A stretch of DNA of 64,000 nt from Exiguobacterium mexicanum (lineage in GTDB: Bacteria > Bacillota > Bacilli > Exiguobacteriales > Exiguobacteriaceae): the NCBI RefSeq assembly GCF_005960665.1, contig NZ_CP040676.1, forward strand, positions 72,501-136,500, given 5' to 3'. This document shows, piece by piece, positions 1 to 7,859 of this stretch. The number at the start of each line of letters is the position of its first letter. Positions within the stretch are counted from its first letter, which is position 1. Made by a program: the position numbers and the translations under genes. The notes under the pieces are model-generated. The model saw nothing but the letters and a program-made list of their open reading frames with translations, was not told the DNA's origin and did no database searches.

Positions 1-475
<475 letters not shown>

Positions 476-573
476 TCTAGTCTAAGGTTTGTATGAATTG
501 ATGAGTCTTCAGTTTTCAGGGAACAACCCTGAAATGGATTGACACGCCCTCGAGGCGATGTTAATATTCTTTT

Positions 574-690
<117 letters not shown>

Positions 691-698
691 AAGATCGT

Positions 699-773
699 TC
701 CGCAATAGCTCAGTGGTAGAGCAACCGGCTGTTAACCGGTAGGTCGTAGGTTCAAATCCTACTTGCGGAGCCA
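699..773 (+). tRNA. tRNA-Asn (GTT)
   Basis: A full cloverleaf with anticodon GTT at 731-733 and T-arm GGTTCAAATCC. CCA is encoded at 771-773. First tRNA of the operon. Confidence 0.97.
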
Positions 774-779
774 TATTAA

Positions 780-854
780 GGCCCGTTGGTCAAGCGGTTA
801 AGACACCGCCCTTTCACGGCGGTAACACGGGTTCGAATCCCGTACGGGTCACCA
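780..854 (+). tRNA. tRNA-Glu (TTC)
   Basis: Acceptor arms GGCCCGT/ACGGGTC pair with one G-U. The anticodon stem CCGCC/GGCGG encloses TTC. CCA is encoded. Confidence 0.96.
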
Positions 855-857
855 TTT

Positions 858-933
858 GGAGGATTAGCTCAGCTGGGAGAGCACCTGCCTTACAAGCAGG
901 GGGTCGGCGGTTCGATCCCGTCATCCTCCACCA
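858..933 (+). tRNA. tRNA-Val (TAC)
   Basis: Acceptor GGAGGAT/ATCCTCC, anticodon stem CCTGC/GCAGG around TAC, and encoded CCA. It lies only 3 nt after tRNA-Glu. Confidence 0.96.
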
Positions 934-961
934 TTTAATTTTAACCAATCAAACCATATAT

Positions 962-1034
962 GCCGGTGTAGCTCAGTTGGTAGAGCATCTGACTTGTAAT
1001 CAGAGGGTCGAGGGTTCGAATCCTTTCGCCGGCA
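962..1034 (+). tRNA. tRNA-Thr (TGT), CCA not encoded
   Basis: Acceptor GCCGGTG/CGCCGGC with one T-G pair, and anticodon TGT in stem TCTGA/TCAGA. The discriminator A1034 is followed by CTC rather than CCA. This is the only tRNA of the eight whose CCA would have to be added by the CCA-adding enzyme. Confidence 0.95.
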
Positions 1035-1040
1035 CTCCTT

Positions 1041-1124
1041 GGGGGGGTAGCGAAGTGGCTAAACGCGGCGGACTGTAAATCCGCTCCCTCGGGTTCGGCG
1101 GTTCGAATCCGCCCCCCCCCACCA
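1041..1124 (+). tRNA. tRNA-Tyr (GTA)
   Basis: A class II tRNA with a long variable arm around CCCTCGGGTTC. The anticodon is GTA within CTGTAAA, and CCA is encoded. The acceptor stem is seven consecutive G-C pairs (GGGGGGG/CCCCCCC). Confidence 0.96.
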
Positions 1125-1129
1125 GGTTT

Positions 1130-1205
1130 GAGCCATTAGCTCAGTTGGTAGAGCATCTGACTTTTAATCAGAGGGTCGCAGGTTCGAGCCCTGCATGGCT
1201 CACCA
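1130..1205 (+). tRNA. tRNA-Lys (TTT)
   Basis: Acceptor GAGCCAT/ATGGCTC, anticodon TTT inside CTTTTAA, and encoded CCA at 1203-1205. Confidence 0.97.
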
Positions 1206-1212
1206 TGTTTTT

Positions 1213-1287
1213 GCGGAAGTAGTTCAGTGGTAGAATACGACCTTGCCAAGGTCGGGGTCGCGGGTTCGAATCCCGTCTTCCGCTCCA
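1213..1287 (+). tRNA. tRNA-Gly (GCC)
   Basis: Acceptor GCGGAAG/CTTCCGC, anticodon GCC in stem CGACC/GGTCG, and encoded CCA at 1285-1287. Confidence 0.97.
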
Positions 1288-1302
1288 TATTTTTCCCTTT
1301 AA

Positions 1303-1378
1303 GGGGCCTTAGCTCAGCTGGGAGAGCGCCTGCCTTGCACGCAGGAGGTCAGCGGTTCGATCCCGCTAGGCTCCACCA
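1303..1378 (+). tRNA. tRNA-Ala (TGC)
   Basis: Acceptor GGGGCCT/AGGCTCC with one G-T, anticodon TGC in stem CCTGC/GCAGG, and encoded CCA. Last tRNA before the operon terminator. Confidence 0.96.
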
Positions 1379-1389
1379 TTTGTTTTTTT

Positions 1390-1420
1390 CTTAAGTTACT
1401 TATGACTTAAGTTTTTTTTT
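1390..1420 (+). terminator. rRNA/tRNA operon terminator
   Basis: The arms CTTAAGT and ACTTAAG, 8 nt apart, are followed by a run of nine T. It lies 11 nt after tRNA-Ala. Confidence 0.8.
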
Positions 1421-1460
1421 GCCTAAATCCATGAACCATTCACTTGAGAGTACAGAGAAA

Positions 1461-1492
1461 GGCAGCCTGCCACCATTCAGGCTGCCCTTTTG
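1461..1492 (+). terminator. second, GC-rich terminator
   Basis: Arms GGCAGCCTG and CAGGCTGCC (1461-1486), preceded by AAA and followed by CTTTTG. It is a back-up terminator that separates the rRNA operon from rocF. Confidence 0.8.
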
Positions 1493-1517
1493 TATGTTTA
1501 TTCATCATGATGTGAAG

Positions 1518-1547
1518 TTGAACCACGACTTTGGTAGCGTTTACAAT
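1518..1547 (+). promoter_or_regulatory. candidate sigma-A promoter of rocF
   Basis: TTGAAC (1518-1523) and TACAAT (1542-1547) with an 18-bp spacer, 33 nt before the rocF start. Confidence 0.6.
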
Positions 1548-1579
1548 GAAGATATTAAACGTTCAAGGGGGAAATGGGG

Positions 1580-2482
1580 ATGAATTGGTCATATATTGAA
1601 GTTCCGCTTCGCTATGGACAGGGGAAACATGGCGTAGAGCAAGGTCCATCAAAGTTACGCACACTTGGATTGGAGACATTATTACCGGCCTCAACGAAGC
1701 GACAGACGATTCGGGTGTTACCTGAATCTGAAATGATCAACAGTGAAGAGCATTTGAAACGCGTAGACGGGGTGTTATACACGGTCCAAGAACTGGCAGA
1801 AGTCGTCGATATCGAGATACAGGCGAAACGATTCCCCTTGATCGTTGGGGGCGATCACAGCATGGCAATCGGAACGCTAGCGGGTCTTGCCAAAACAGGA
1901 CCGTACGGCGTCATCTGGGTCGACGCACATGCTGATTTGAATACGGGAGAAACGTCTCCATCGGGCAATATTCATGGCATGCCGCTTGCTGCGGCGCTGG
2001 GAATGGGAGATATTCGCTTGACTGAAGTCGGCGGACGTGAACCCAAACTCGCGCCTGAGCACTTGGTCTATATGGCGCTTCGAGACATCGATGAAGGTGA
2101 GATTCGAGAAATCAATCGTCTTGGCATTAAAGTCATCACGGTCGAAGAAATTCGGACGCGGGGCGTCGACGTCATGATGGAAGAAGCACTCGCTTATTTG
2201 CGCGCACGTGTCGATCGCTTCTATCTCAGTTTCGACATGGACAGCTTGGACGCAAAACTTGTGCCAGGTACCGGGACGCCGGTCGATCAAGGTCTGACGG
2301 CCGCGGAAGGAAAAGCGATCTTGGCCGAAGCGATGAAGGCAGACGATCTGATTGCGATTGAGTTGGTTGAATTGAATCCGGCGCTTGACCATGAAGATAC
2401 GACGACCCAGTTGGCGTTTGAGTTGTGCGAGACGATTTTGAAATCCAAAGAAAACCTGTTATTGGAAGGTGAAACTGTCTGA
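1580..2482 (+). CDS. rocF: arginase
   Basis: Hydrolyses L-arginine to ornithine and urea in the cytoplasm; needs two Mn ions. The 300-residue product has the ureohydrolase metal motifs in order: GGDHS (90-94), DAHADLN (115-121), SGNIHGMP (128-135) and SFDMDSLD further on. An upstream in-frame ATG at 1574 sits only 2 nt from the AAGGGGG ribosome binding site. ATG 1580 is at 8 nt and is preferred. It stands alone between terminators, just upstream of sigW. The rocF-sigW order is the same as in Bacillus subtilis. Agmatinase is the nearest alternative, but the order and length favour arginase. Confidence 0.93.
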   Translation: MNWSYIEVPLRYGQGKHGVEQGPSKLRTLGLETLLPASTKRQTIRVLPESEMINSEEHLKRVDGVLYTVQELAEVVDIEIQAKRFPLIVGGDHSMAIGTLAGLAKTGPYGVIWVDAHADLNTGETSPSGNIHGMPLAAALGMGDIRLTEVGGREPKLAPEHLVYMALRDIDEGEIREINRLGIKVITVEEIRTRGVDVMMEEALAYLRARVDRFYLSFDMDSLDAKLVPGTGTPVDQGLTAAEGKAILAEAMKADDLIAIELVELNPALDHEDTTTQLAFELCETILKSKENLLLEGETV

Positions 2483-2492
2483 TGACCTTACG

Positions 2493-2536
2493 GTTTCCAA
2501 GTCCCTTTGCTACAATGGACTTGGGAACTTTTTTTT
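2493..2536 (+). terminator. rocF terminator
   Basis: The arms around TTCCAAGTCC and GGACTTGGGAA, about 12 bp with one G-T, are followed by eight T. Confidence 0.88.
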
Positions 2537-2552
2537 GTTGTCACGATTTTTT

Positions 2553-2579
2553 TGAAACCTACATAGAAAATGATTCGTA
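2553..2579 (+). promoter_or_regulatory. sigma-W autoregulatory promoter
   Basis: TGAAAC (2553-2558), 17 nt, then CGTA (2576-2579). The known sigma-W consensus is TGAAAC-N16-CGTA. It lies 44 nt before sigW, which is positively autoregulated in B. subtilis. Confidence 0.82.
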
Positions 2580-2622
2580 TAGAAAGATGACCGCATAGGT
2601 TGCGGAGAGGGGAAGTGGATTG

Positions 2623-3198
2623 ATGGAACGGCTGACCACCCGTTTAGTAGACGAATTGAGGTCGGGGAATCATGATTCGTTTGCTGAGCTGGTAGAACTG
2701 TACAAGGATGGTGTCTTTGCTGTCGCTTATAAGATATTATATGATCGTGGCGAAGCGGAAGACGCAGCCCAGGAGACGTTCATTCGGGCGTATACCCGGA
2801 TTGATACGTACGATCCTCAGTACAAGTTCAAGACGTGGCTCTATCGCATTGCAACGAACGTCGCAATCGATCGTCTCAGAAAACGAAAGCCGGAGTATTC
2901 GATGGATGCCGAGATTGCGGGCACCGACGGCTTGACCTATCAGGACCATTTGGCTGATGAAGCACCCCAACCCGATGCCCAAGTCGTTCATCGCGAAATT
3001 CGAGGCGAGATGCATGACGCGATTAAGCAGTTGCCCGATAAGTATCGGATTCCGCTCCTGCTGAAGTACGTGGATGATTTATCGCTCAAAGAGATTAGCG
3101 TCATGATCGATATGCCGGTCGCTACGGTTAAAACAAGGATCTTCCGGGGAAGAGAAATGTTAAAGACAATCTTTCAAAACAGGGAGGGGTTCAATTGA
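2623..3198 (+). CDS. sigW: ECF RNA polymerase sigma factor SigW
   Basis: Directs RNA polymerase to envelope-stress and antimicrobial-defence promoters. It has sigma-70 region 2 (about 20-90, with AEDAAQETFIRAY and FKTWLYRIATN) and region 4 (about 130-185, helix-turn-helix LSLKEISVMIDMPVATVKTR). At 191 residues it matches the usual 187. A TTG at 2620 is also served by the GAGGGG site, but the ATG at 2623 is preferred. A sigma-W type promoter lies directly upstream and its own stop overlaps the rsiW start, so it is translationally coupled to its anti-sigma factor. Confidence 0.94.
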   Translation: MERLTTRLVDELRSGNHDSFAELVELYKDGVFAVAYKILYDRGEAEDAAQETFIRAYTRIDTYDPQYKFKTWLYRIATNVAIDRLRKRKPEYSMDAEIAGTDGLTYQDHLADEAPQPDAQVVHREIRGEMHDAIKQLPDKYRIPLLLKYVDDLSLKEISVMIDMPVATVKTRIFRGREMLKTIFQNREGFN

Positions 3199-3830
3199 CT
3201 CCTGAAGAAAAAGTACAACAATATTTGGAAGATGGCATCCTGCCCGAAGAATCTGACGAACTACGTCACTTGTTGGAGGACGACGACTTATATGAAGCGT
3301 ACCTTCAATACGAACGAATAGATGCCGAACTGAAGGCCTTACCACGGCCGAAACTATCCGATGATTTTACAGCCCGTGTGATGGCATCTCTACCGGACGC
3401 GAAAGCACGGGTAGAGGTCACACCGGTGACTCGATTTGAAGAAAAAGTCCAGACGAAACGCAAACCACCATCCAAATGGATGACGTGGTTCCGTAAGCAT
3501 CCAGGACTGATGGCGGCCGCCTTATTCTTCAGTTTGATGTCGAGCGCGACGCTCGGCCTATGGAACGAATCGACAGAGACGATGACGTACACGAAAGTGC
3601 CGGGCATCGTTGTCACGTCAAACGAGGTCGTCATCCCGGAAGGCGTTACCGTCGAGCGGGATATCACGGTCCAAGGCGGGGACCTTCGAATTGAAGGGAC
3701 CGTCAATGGGAACGCGACGGCTGTAAATGGTCGGGCTTATCTGGCTAGCGCTGGAGAAGTCACAGGAGAACTTGAGCAGATCGATCGGATGTTTGAGTGG
3801 ATGTGGTATTCGTTCAAACAAATCTTCTAA
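3195..3830 (+). CDS. rsiW: anti-sigma-W factor RsiW, without zinc motif
   Basis: A single-pass membrane protein that should hold SigW until cut by regulated proteolysis. It starts with TTG overlapping the sigW stop by 4 nt, behind GGGAGGGG. The N-terminal anti-sigma domain is residues 1-95, followed by one membrane helix (about 103-123). The extracytoplasmic part contains VVIPEGVTVERDITVQ and YLASAGEVTGELEQI, close to the B. subtilis RsiW C-terminus. The usual HxxxCxxC zinc motif is replaced by LLEDDDLY near residues 26-33, and the whole 211-residue protein has no cysteine. Confidence 0.88.
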   Translation: MTPEEKVQQYLEDGILPEESDELRHLLEDDDLYEAYLQYERIDAELKALPRPKLSDDFTARVMASLPDAKARVEVTPVTRFEEKVQTKRKPPSKWMTWFRKHPGLMAAALFFSLMSSATLGLWNESTETMTYTKVPGIVVTSNEVVIPEGVTVERDITVQGGDLRIEGTVNGNATAVNGRAYLASAGEVTGELEQIDRMFEWMWYSFKQIF

Positions 3831-3833
3831 CGG

Positions 3834-3857
3834 AGACGCCGGAGACGGCGTCTTTTT
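3834..3857 (+). terminator. sigW-rsiW terminator
   Basis: AGACGCC and GGCGTCT with a 6-nt loop, then a T run, 4 nt after the rsiW stop. It separates the sigma-W transcript from cdaA. Confidence 0.85.
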
Positions 3858-3894
3858 GTGTTCGTTTCAATCTGGTTTCGTTTTATTGTCTAGC

Positions 3895-3923
3895 GATGCG
3901 CGGTTTCGGAAATGTGATATAAT
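3895..3923 (+). promoter_or_regulatory. extended -10 promoter for cdaA-cdaR-glmM
   Basis: TGATATAAT (3915-3923) is a TGn-extended perfect -10. No convincing -35 is seen. It is 42 nt upstream of cdaA. Confidence 0.6.
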
Positions 3924-3965
3924 GTAATTTGCACGAATTGGCTAGGTAGTTGAGGAGGGGAGCAT

Positions 3966-4826
3966 TTGCCGCTACTTGAACAGGTATCATTCTTATCATT
4001 TTTTAGTCTTTCAGAGAACGTACATTGGTACGATTATTTGAATGACGTTTTAGATATTGTCGTCGTCACGTATGTCATCTATAAGTTGATGATGATTGTA
4101 CGTGGGACAAAAGCGGTCCAATTGATTAAAGGGATTTCCATCATCCTTGTCAGCTGGTTCCTCAGTGGGTTCTTTGGGTTGAAGACGTTACAGTTCTTAT
4201 TGAATCAAATCATCACATATGGACTACTTGGGATCATTATCATCTTCCAACCAGAACTCCGAAGAGGACTCGAGCATTTAGGACGAACAAGTAATTTGTT
4301 CGGCCGAACGAGCACGAGCGATGAGGATAAGCAACGTCAAATGATCGAAGCGATCGTCAGTTCGGCGCAATACATGTCAAAACGTCGCATCGGTGCATTG
4401 ATTGCGATTGAACGCGATACGGGCTTGAATGAGTACGTCGAGACCGGGATTCGCATGGATTCGCACATCACATCACAACTGATCATCAACCTTTTCATTC
4501 CAAACACCCCGCTGCATGACGGGGCGATGATTATCCAGGACGGGAAAATTGCGGCCGCGGCTTGTTATTTGCCGTTGTCCGAGAGCCCGCACATCGATAA
4601 AGCGTTAGGGACACGACACCGGGCCGCCATCGGGGTCAGTGAAGTGACTGATAGCGTGACCCTCACCGTCTCTGAAGAAACAGGCGCCGTGTCACTCGCG
4701 ATTGCCGGTCGTCTGTATCGAGAGCTGGATGAGGAGGCACTTCGCAATAAGTTGATCCAAGAACTCGTTATTGAAGAAAAAGAGACGACGCTCTCGTTCT
4801 TTAATAAAAAAGGGGGGGACAAGTAA
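3966..4826 (+). CDS. cdaA: diadenylate cyclase CdaA
   Basis: Membrane enzyme that makes c-di-AMP from two ATP; c-di-AMP controls potassium and osmolyte balance. Hydrophobic helices lie at about 28-46, 55-72 and 77-95. The DAC catalytic domain is about 110-270 and contains DGAMII (Asp185) and RHR (217-219). It starts at TTG behind GAGGAGGGG. The 286 residues compare with 273 in B. subtilis. It abuts cdaR without a gap (stop TAA, then GTG), and glmM follows, the conserved cdaA-cdaR-glmM module. Confidence 0.95.
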   Translation: MPLLEQVSFLSFFSLSENVHWYDYLNDVLDIVVVTYVIYKLMMIVRGTKAVQLIKGISIILVSWFLSGFFGLKTLQFLLNQIITYGLLGIIIIFQPELRRGLEHLGRTSNLFGRTSTSDEDKQRQMIEAIVSSAQYMSKRRIGALIAIERDTGLNEYVETGIRMDSHITSQLIINLFIPNTPLHDGAMIIQDGKIAAAACYLPLSESPHIDKALGTRHRAAIGVSEVTDSVTLTVSEETGAVSLAIAGRLYRELDEEALRNKLIQELVIEEKETTLSFFNKKGGDK

Positions 4827-6107
4827 GTGATTGATCAGTGGTTACAACATAAATGGTTTCTCCGCATCATCGCACTTGCTTTAGCCATCCTGCTTTATTT
4901 CATGGTCGCCGAAACGAGTTCGTCGACCAACTCCACGAATGCCCTCCCGATCGTCGGACAAAGTTCGATGACGCTCGACGTTCCCGTCGAAGTGTTCTTC
5001 GATGAGGTGCAGTACGTGGCATATAACGTTCCAGAAGAAATGAACGTTGAACTTCAAGGACCATCTAGCAGTTTAACGATGACGAAATTGGTGAAAGATT
5101 ATCAAGTCTTCGTCGATTTAACGAATCTCGGGACCGGCTTCCACCGTGTTCCGGTTGAGGCACGCGGCTTTGGCGGAGACGTCAACGTCAAGCTCGAACG
5201 GGATACAGTAGAAATTTACATCGACCGTAAACAGACAATTGAAGTTCCCGTATCGGTCAACCTTTTGAACAAAGAGCAGTTGCCAGAAGGGAAAGTGGTC
5301 GGTGACGCCGATATTGAACCGGCAACGGTGAAAGTGTCGGGCGGTGCCAGTCGGATTCAAAACGTCAAAGAGATCACGTTGAACGTCGATGTCGCCAACC
5401 AAAGTCAAACGTTCACGCGAGAATTGACGCCGACGATTTTAGATGCGAACGGCAATCCGCTCAACGTGACTGTTGAACCGAACATCATCAGTGTGTCGGT
5501 CCCGGTCTACGAACAAAGTGCCGTCTTCCCGATCGAAGCAGTCACGACTGGTGAAGTGGCCGACGATTACAGACTGGTCGATACGTTGCTTGAAGAGACG
5601 GAAGTCCGTGTCTTTGCGCCACAAGACGTGCTCGATGCGATCGACACCGTGGAGACGGAGCCGATTGATTTAGACGGCATCGACAAGACCGGGAAAGTGA
5701 CCGCCAATCTCGCTTTGCCAGAAGGCGCTTCATCCCTTGCGACAAAGCAAGTGGAAGTCCAATTGCTCGTCCGGGCTGCAGATGAGACGCGAGACGACAC
5801 AGGCGAATTGACGGAACGGGTTCGCTTGACGGTCCCTGTGACCGTGCGGGGGTATGACCGGACCAACTTTACGCTCCAAGCTCCTGAAGTGATTGGAGTG
5901 ACGTTGTCCGGGAAGCGATCCCTGTTGGAAAACATCACGTCGAACAGTGTGAGTGTGACCTTGGACTTGACAGGTCTCCCGAGCGGACTGCATGGGGTCG
6001 ACGTCGATTATGAAGTACCAAAAGGTGTGACCGTCGTCTCACCGAAAACGATCGACATTGAGTTGACGAGTGTCGATGAACAAACCGAAACGTCCTCGAT
6101 TCAATGA
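4827..6107 (+). CDS. cdaR: CdaA regulatory protein CdaR (YbbR domains)
   Basis: Extracytoplasmic regulator that binds CdaA and tunes c-di-AMP output. It starts with GTG directly after the cdaA stop. It has one N-terminal membrane helix (about 10-27) followed by successive YbbR-type beta domains, seen as repeated VPVSVNLL/VPVYEQ/VPVTVRGY-type strands across 426 residues. Upstream SD AAAAAAGGGGGG lies inside the cdaA end. Family known from Bacillus and Listeria; the domain count is not resolved by eye. Confidence 0.93.
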   Translation: MIDQWLQHKWFLRIIALALAILLYFMVAETSSSTNSTNALPIVGQSSMTLDVPVEVFFDEVQYVAYNVPEEMNVELQGPSSSLTMTKLVKDYQVFVDLTNLGTGFHRVPVEARGFGGDVNVKLERDTVEIYIDRKQTIEVPVSVNLLNKEQLPEGKVVGDADIEPATVKVSGGASRIQNVKEITLNVDVANQSQTFTRELTPTILDANGNPLNVTVEPNIISVSVPVYEQSAVFPIEAVTTGEVADDYRLVDTLLEETEVRVFAPQDVLDAIDTVETEPIDLDGIDKTGKVTANLALPEGASSLATKQVEVQLLVRAADETRDDTGELTERVRLTVPVTVRGYDRTNFTLQAPEVIGVTLSGKRSLLENITSNSVSVTLDLTGLPSGLHGVDVDYEVPKGVTVVSPKTIDIELTSVDEQTETSSIQ

Positions 6108-6142
6108 GGCGTTCAATCATACAAAAGTGAGGAATTGAATTC

Positions 6143-7501
6143 ATGGGTAAATATTTTGGAACTGATGGAGTCCGCGGTGTCGCGAACTCAGAATTGACAG
6201 CAGAATTAGCATATCGTTTAGGTCGTGCGGGCGGCTACGTGTTATCGAAACACTTGCCAGCCGGCGAACAGCCAAAAGTTTTGATTGGCCGTGACACACG
6301 CATTTCAGGCCACATGCTTGAAGGTGCACTCATCGCGGGTCTCCTATCAATCGGAGCCGAAGTGATGCGTCTCGGCGTCATCTCGACGCCAGGTGTCGCT
6401 TATTTGACGAAGTCGCTTGATGCAACAGCCGGTGTCATGATCTCGGCATCGCACAACCCGGTCGCGGATAACGGCATCAAGTTCTTTGGTAGCGACGGCT
6501 TCAAGCTCGATGACGCGACAGAAGCGGAAATCGAAGCGATTTTGGATGCGGCGGAAGACACGTTGCCACGCCCGGTCGGGAAAGACCTCGGCTTTGTCTC
6601 GGATTACTATGAAGGTGCACAGAAGTACCTTCAAATGTTGAAACAGACGGTCGACGAAGATTTCGACGGTCTCCATATTGCCCTTGACTGCGCCCATGGT
6701 GCGACGAGCGGATTGGCAGCACGTCTGTTTGCTGACCTCGAGGCGAACGTCTCGACGATCGGAAACTCGCCGAACGGCTTGAACATCAACGAAGGTGTCG
6801 GCTCGACACACCCTGAGCACTTGGCACAGTTCGTTCGTGAAAAAGGAGCGGACATGGGTCTCGCCTTTGACGGCGACGGCGACCGCTTGATTGCGATCGA
6901 TGAGAACGGTGATATCGTCGACGGCGATAAAATCATGTACATCTGCGGGAAGTACTTGAGCGAGAAAGGCCGTCTCAAAGACAACACAATCGTTGCGACG
7001 GTCATGAGTAACCTCGGCTTCCATAAAGCGGTTGAAGATGCTGGCATGACGGCGCTTCAGACGGCGGTCGGTGACCGTTATGTCGTCGAAGAGATGAAGA
7101 AACACAACTACACACTCGGTGGCGAGCAGTCGGGTCACCTCATCTTCCTCGACCACTCGACGACGGGAGACGGCATGCTCTCTGGCGTTCAACTCGCTCA
7201 AATCGTGAAGACGACAGGCCGCAAGTTGTCAGAACTCGCGGCTGAGATGCCGGTCTACCCACAAAAACTCGTCAACATCCGTGTCACGGATAAGAATGAA
7301 GCGATGAACGGCGACCGTGTGCTCGCGACGATTCAAGAAGCGGAAGCAGAAATGAACGGCAACGGCCGCATCCTCGTCCGCGCTTCTGGTACGGAGCCGC
7401 TCGTACGCGTCATGGCGGAAGCACCGACTTCGGAAGAATGTGACCGTTATGTCGAACGAATCGCACAAGTTGTCCGCGAAGATTACGGTGTAGAAGGATA
7501 A
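6143..7501 (+). CDS. glmM: phosphoglucosamine mutase GlmM
   Basis: Interconverts glucosamine-6-phosphate and glucosamine-1-phosphate for UDP-GlcNAc and peptidoglycan synthesis. It has the phosphoserine loop [15 protein letters not shown] (catalytic Ser103), the metal loop DGDGDR (about 245), the sugar-binding GGEQSGH and the phosphate-binding [11 protein letters not shown] near the C-terminus. 452 residues, typical length. ATG lies behind GTGAGG, 35 nt after cdaR. In other bacteria GlmM binds and inhibits CdaA, which explains the conserved linkage. Confidence 0.96.
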   Translation: MGKYFGTDGVRGVANSELTAELAYRLGRAGGYVLSKHLPAGEQPKVLIGRDTRISGHMLEGALIAGLLSIGAEVMRLGVISTPGVAYLTKSLDATAGVMISASHNPVADNGIKFFGSDGFKLDDATEAEIEAILDAAEDTLPRPVGKDLGFVSDYYEGAQKYLQMLKQTVDEDFDGLHIALDCAHGATSGLAARLFADLEANVSTIGNSPNGLNINEGVGSTHPEHLAQFVREKGADMGLAFDGDGDRLIAIDENGDIVDGDKIMYICGKYLSEKGRLKDNTIVATVMSNLGFHKAVEDAGMTALQTAVGDRYVVEEMKKHNYTLGGEQSGHLIFLDHSTTGDGMLSGVQLAQIVKTTGRKLSELAAEMPVYPQKLVNIRVTDKNEAMNGDRVLATIQEAEAEMNGNGRILVRASGTEPLVRVMAEAPTSEECDRYVERIAQVVREDYGVEG

Positions 7502-7525
7502 TTCTGTCGAAATAGGGAATAAAAC

Positions 7526-7555
7526 AAGGGAATCCGTCCTCGGGTTCCCTTTTTG
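7526..7555 (+). terminator. terminator after glmM
   Basis: A stem of 11 pairs, AAGGGAATCCG against CGGGTTCCCTT with one T-G, followed by TTTTT. It makes glmS independent of the cdaA operon. Confidence 0.9.
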
Positions 7556-7590
7556 TTTCCGTTTTGTCACTGTGAAATTATGTGATTTTC

Positions 7591-7619
7591 TTGACGAATG
7601 GAGGTGTGATTTGTACTAT
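7591..7619 (+). promoter_or_regulatory. sigma-A promoter of glmS
   Basis: TTGACG (7591-7596), 17-bp spacer, TACTAT (7614-7619). Transcription would start near 7626, upstream of the ribozyme. Confidence 0.83.
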
Positions 7620-7659
7620 TAAGAGCGTGACCTTAGAAACGGAAGGACACCCAGTACGA

Positions 7660-7808
7660 AACAAGCGCCAGAACTCTTCGGAGTTGACGAGGTTGGAGGT
7701 TATCGAGTTTTCGGCGGATGCCTCCTAGTCGCCTGTCACGACTACAAGCAAACCCTCAAAACGCCCGGGCGACCGGACGGCCAAAGGGGAGCGCGTTGAC
7801 AGCTCTTA
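7660..7808 (+). ncRNA. glmS self-cleaving ribozyme/riboswitch
   Basis: Cuts its own mRNA when glucosamine-6-phosphate is bound, lowering GlmS. The core blocks match the B. subtilis ribozyme: AGCGCCAGAACT (7664 on), AGTTGACGAGGTTGGAGGTT and TTTTCGGCGGATGCCTCC. The predicted cleavage is between A7664 and G7665. The P4-type domain runs to about 7808. The 3' limit is approximate. Only about 38 nt of the 5' product would precede the cut. Confidence 0.93.
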
Positions 7809-7859
7809 GAAAAAGCCCGTTTCCTTTTTCGAGAAATCGAATATAGAGGAGATTTTTGT

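Noticed and set aside
6347-7201. A 284-codon open frame on minus across glmM.
   Set aside because: It is a mirror frame of a conserved gene, with no ribosome binding site and arginine/valine-heavy shadow composition.
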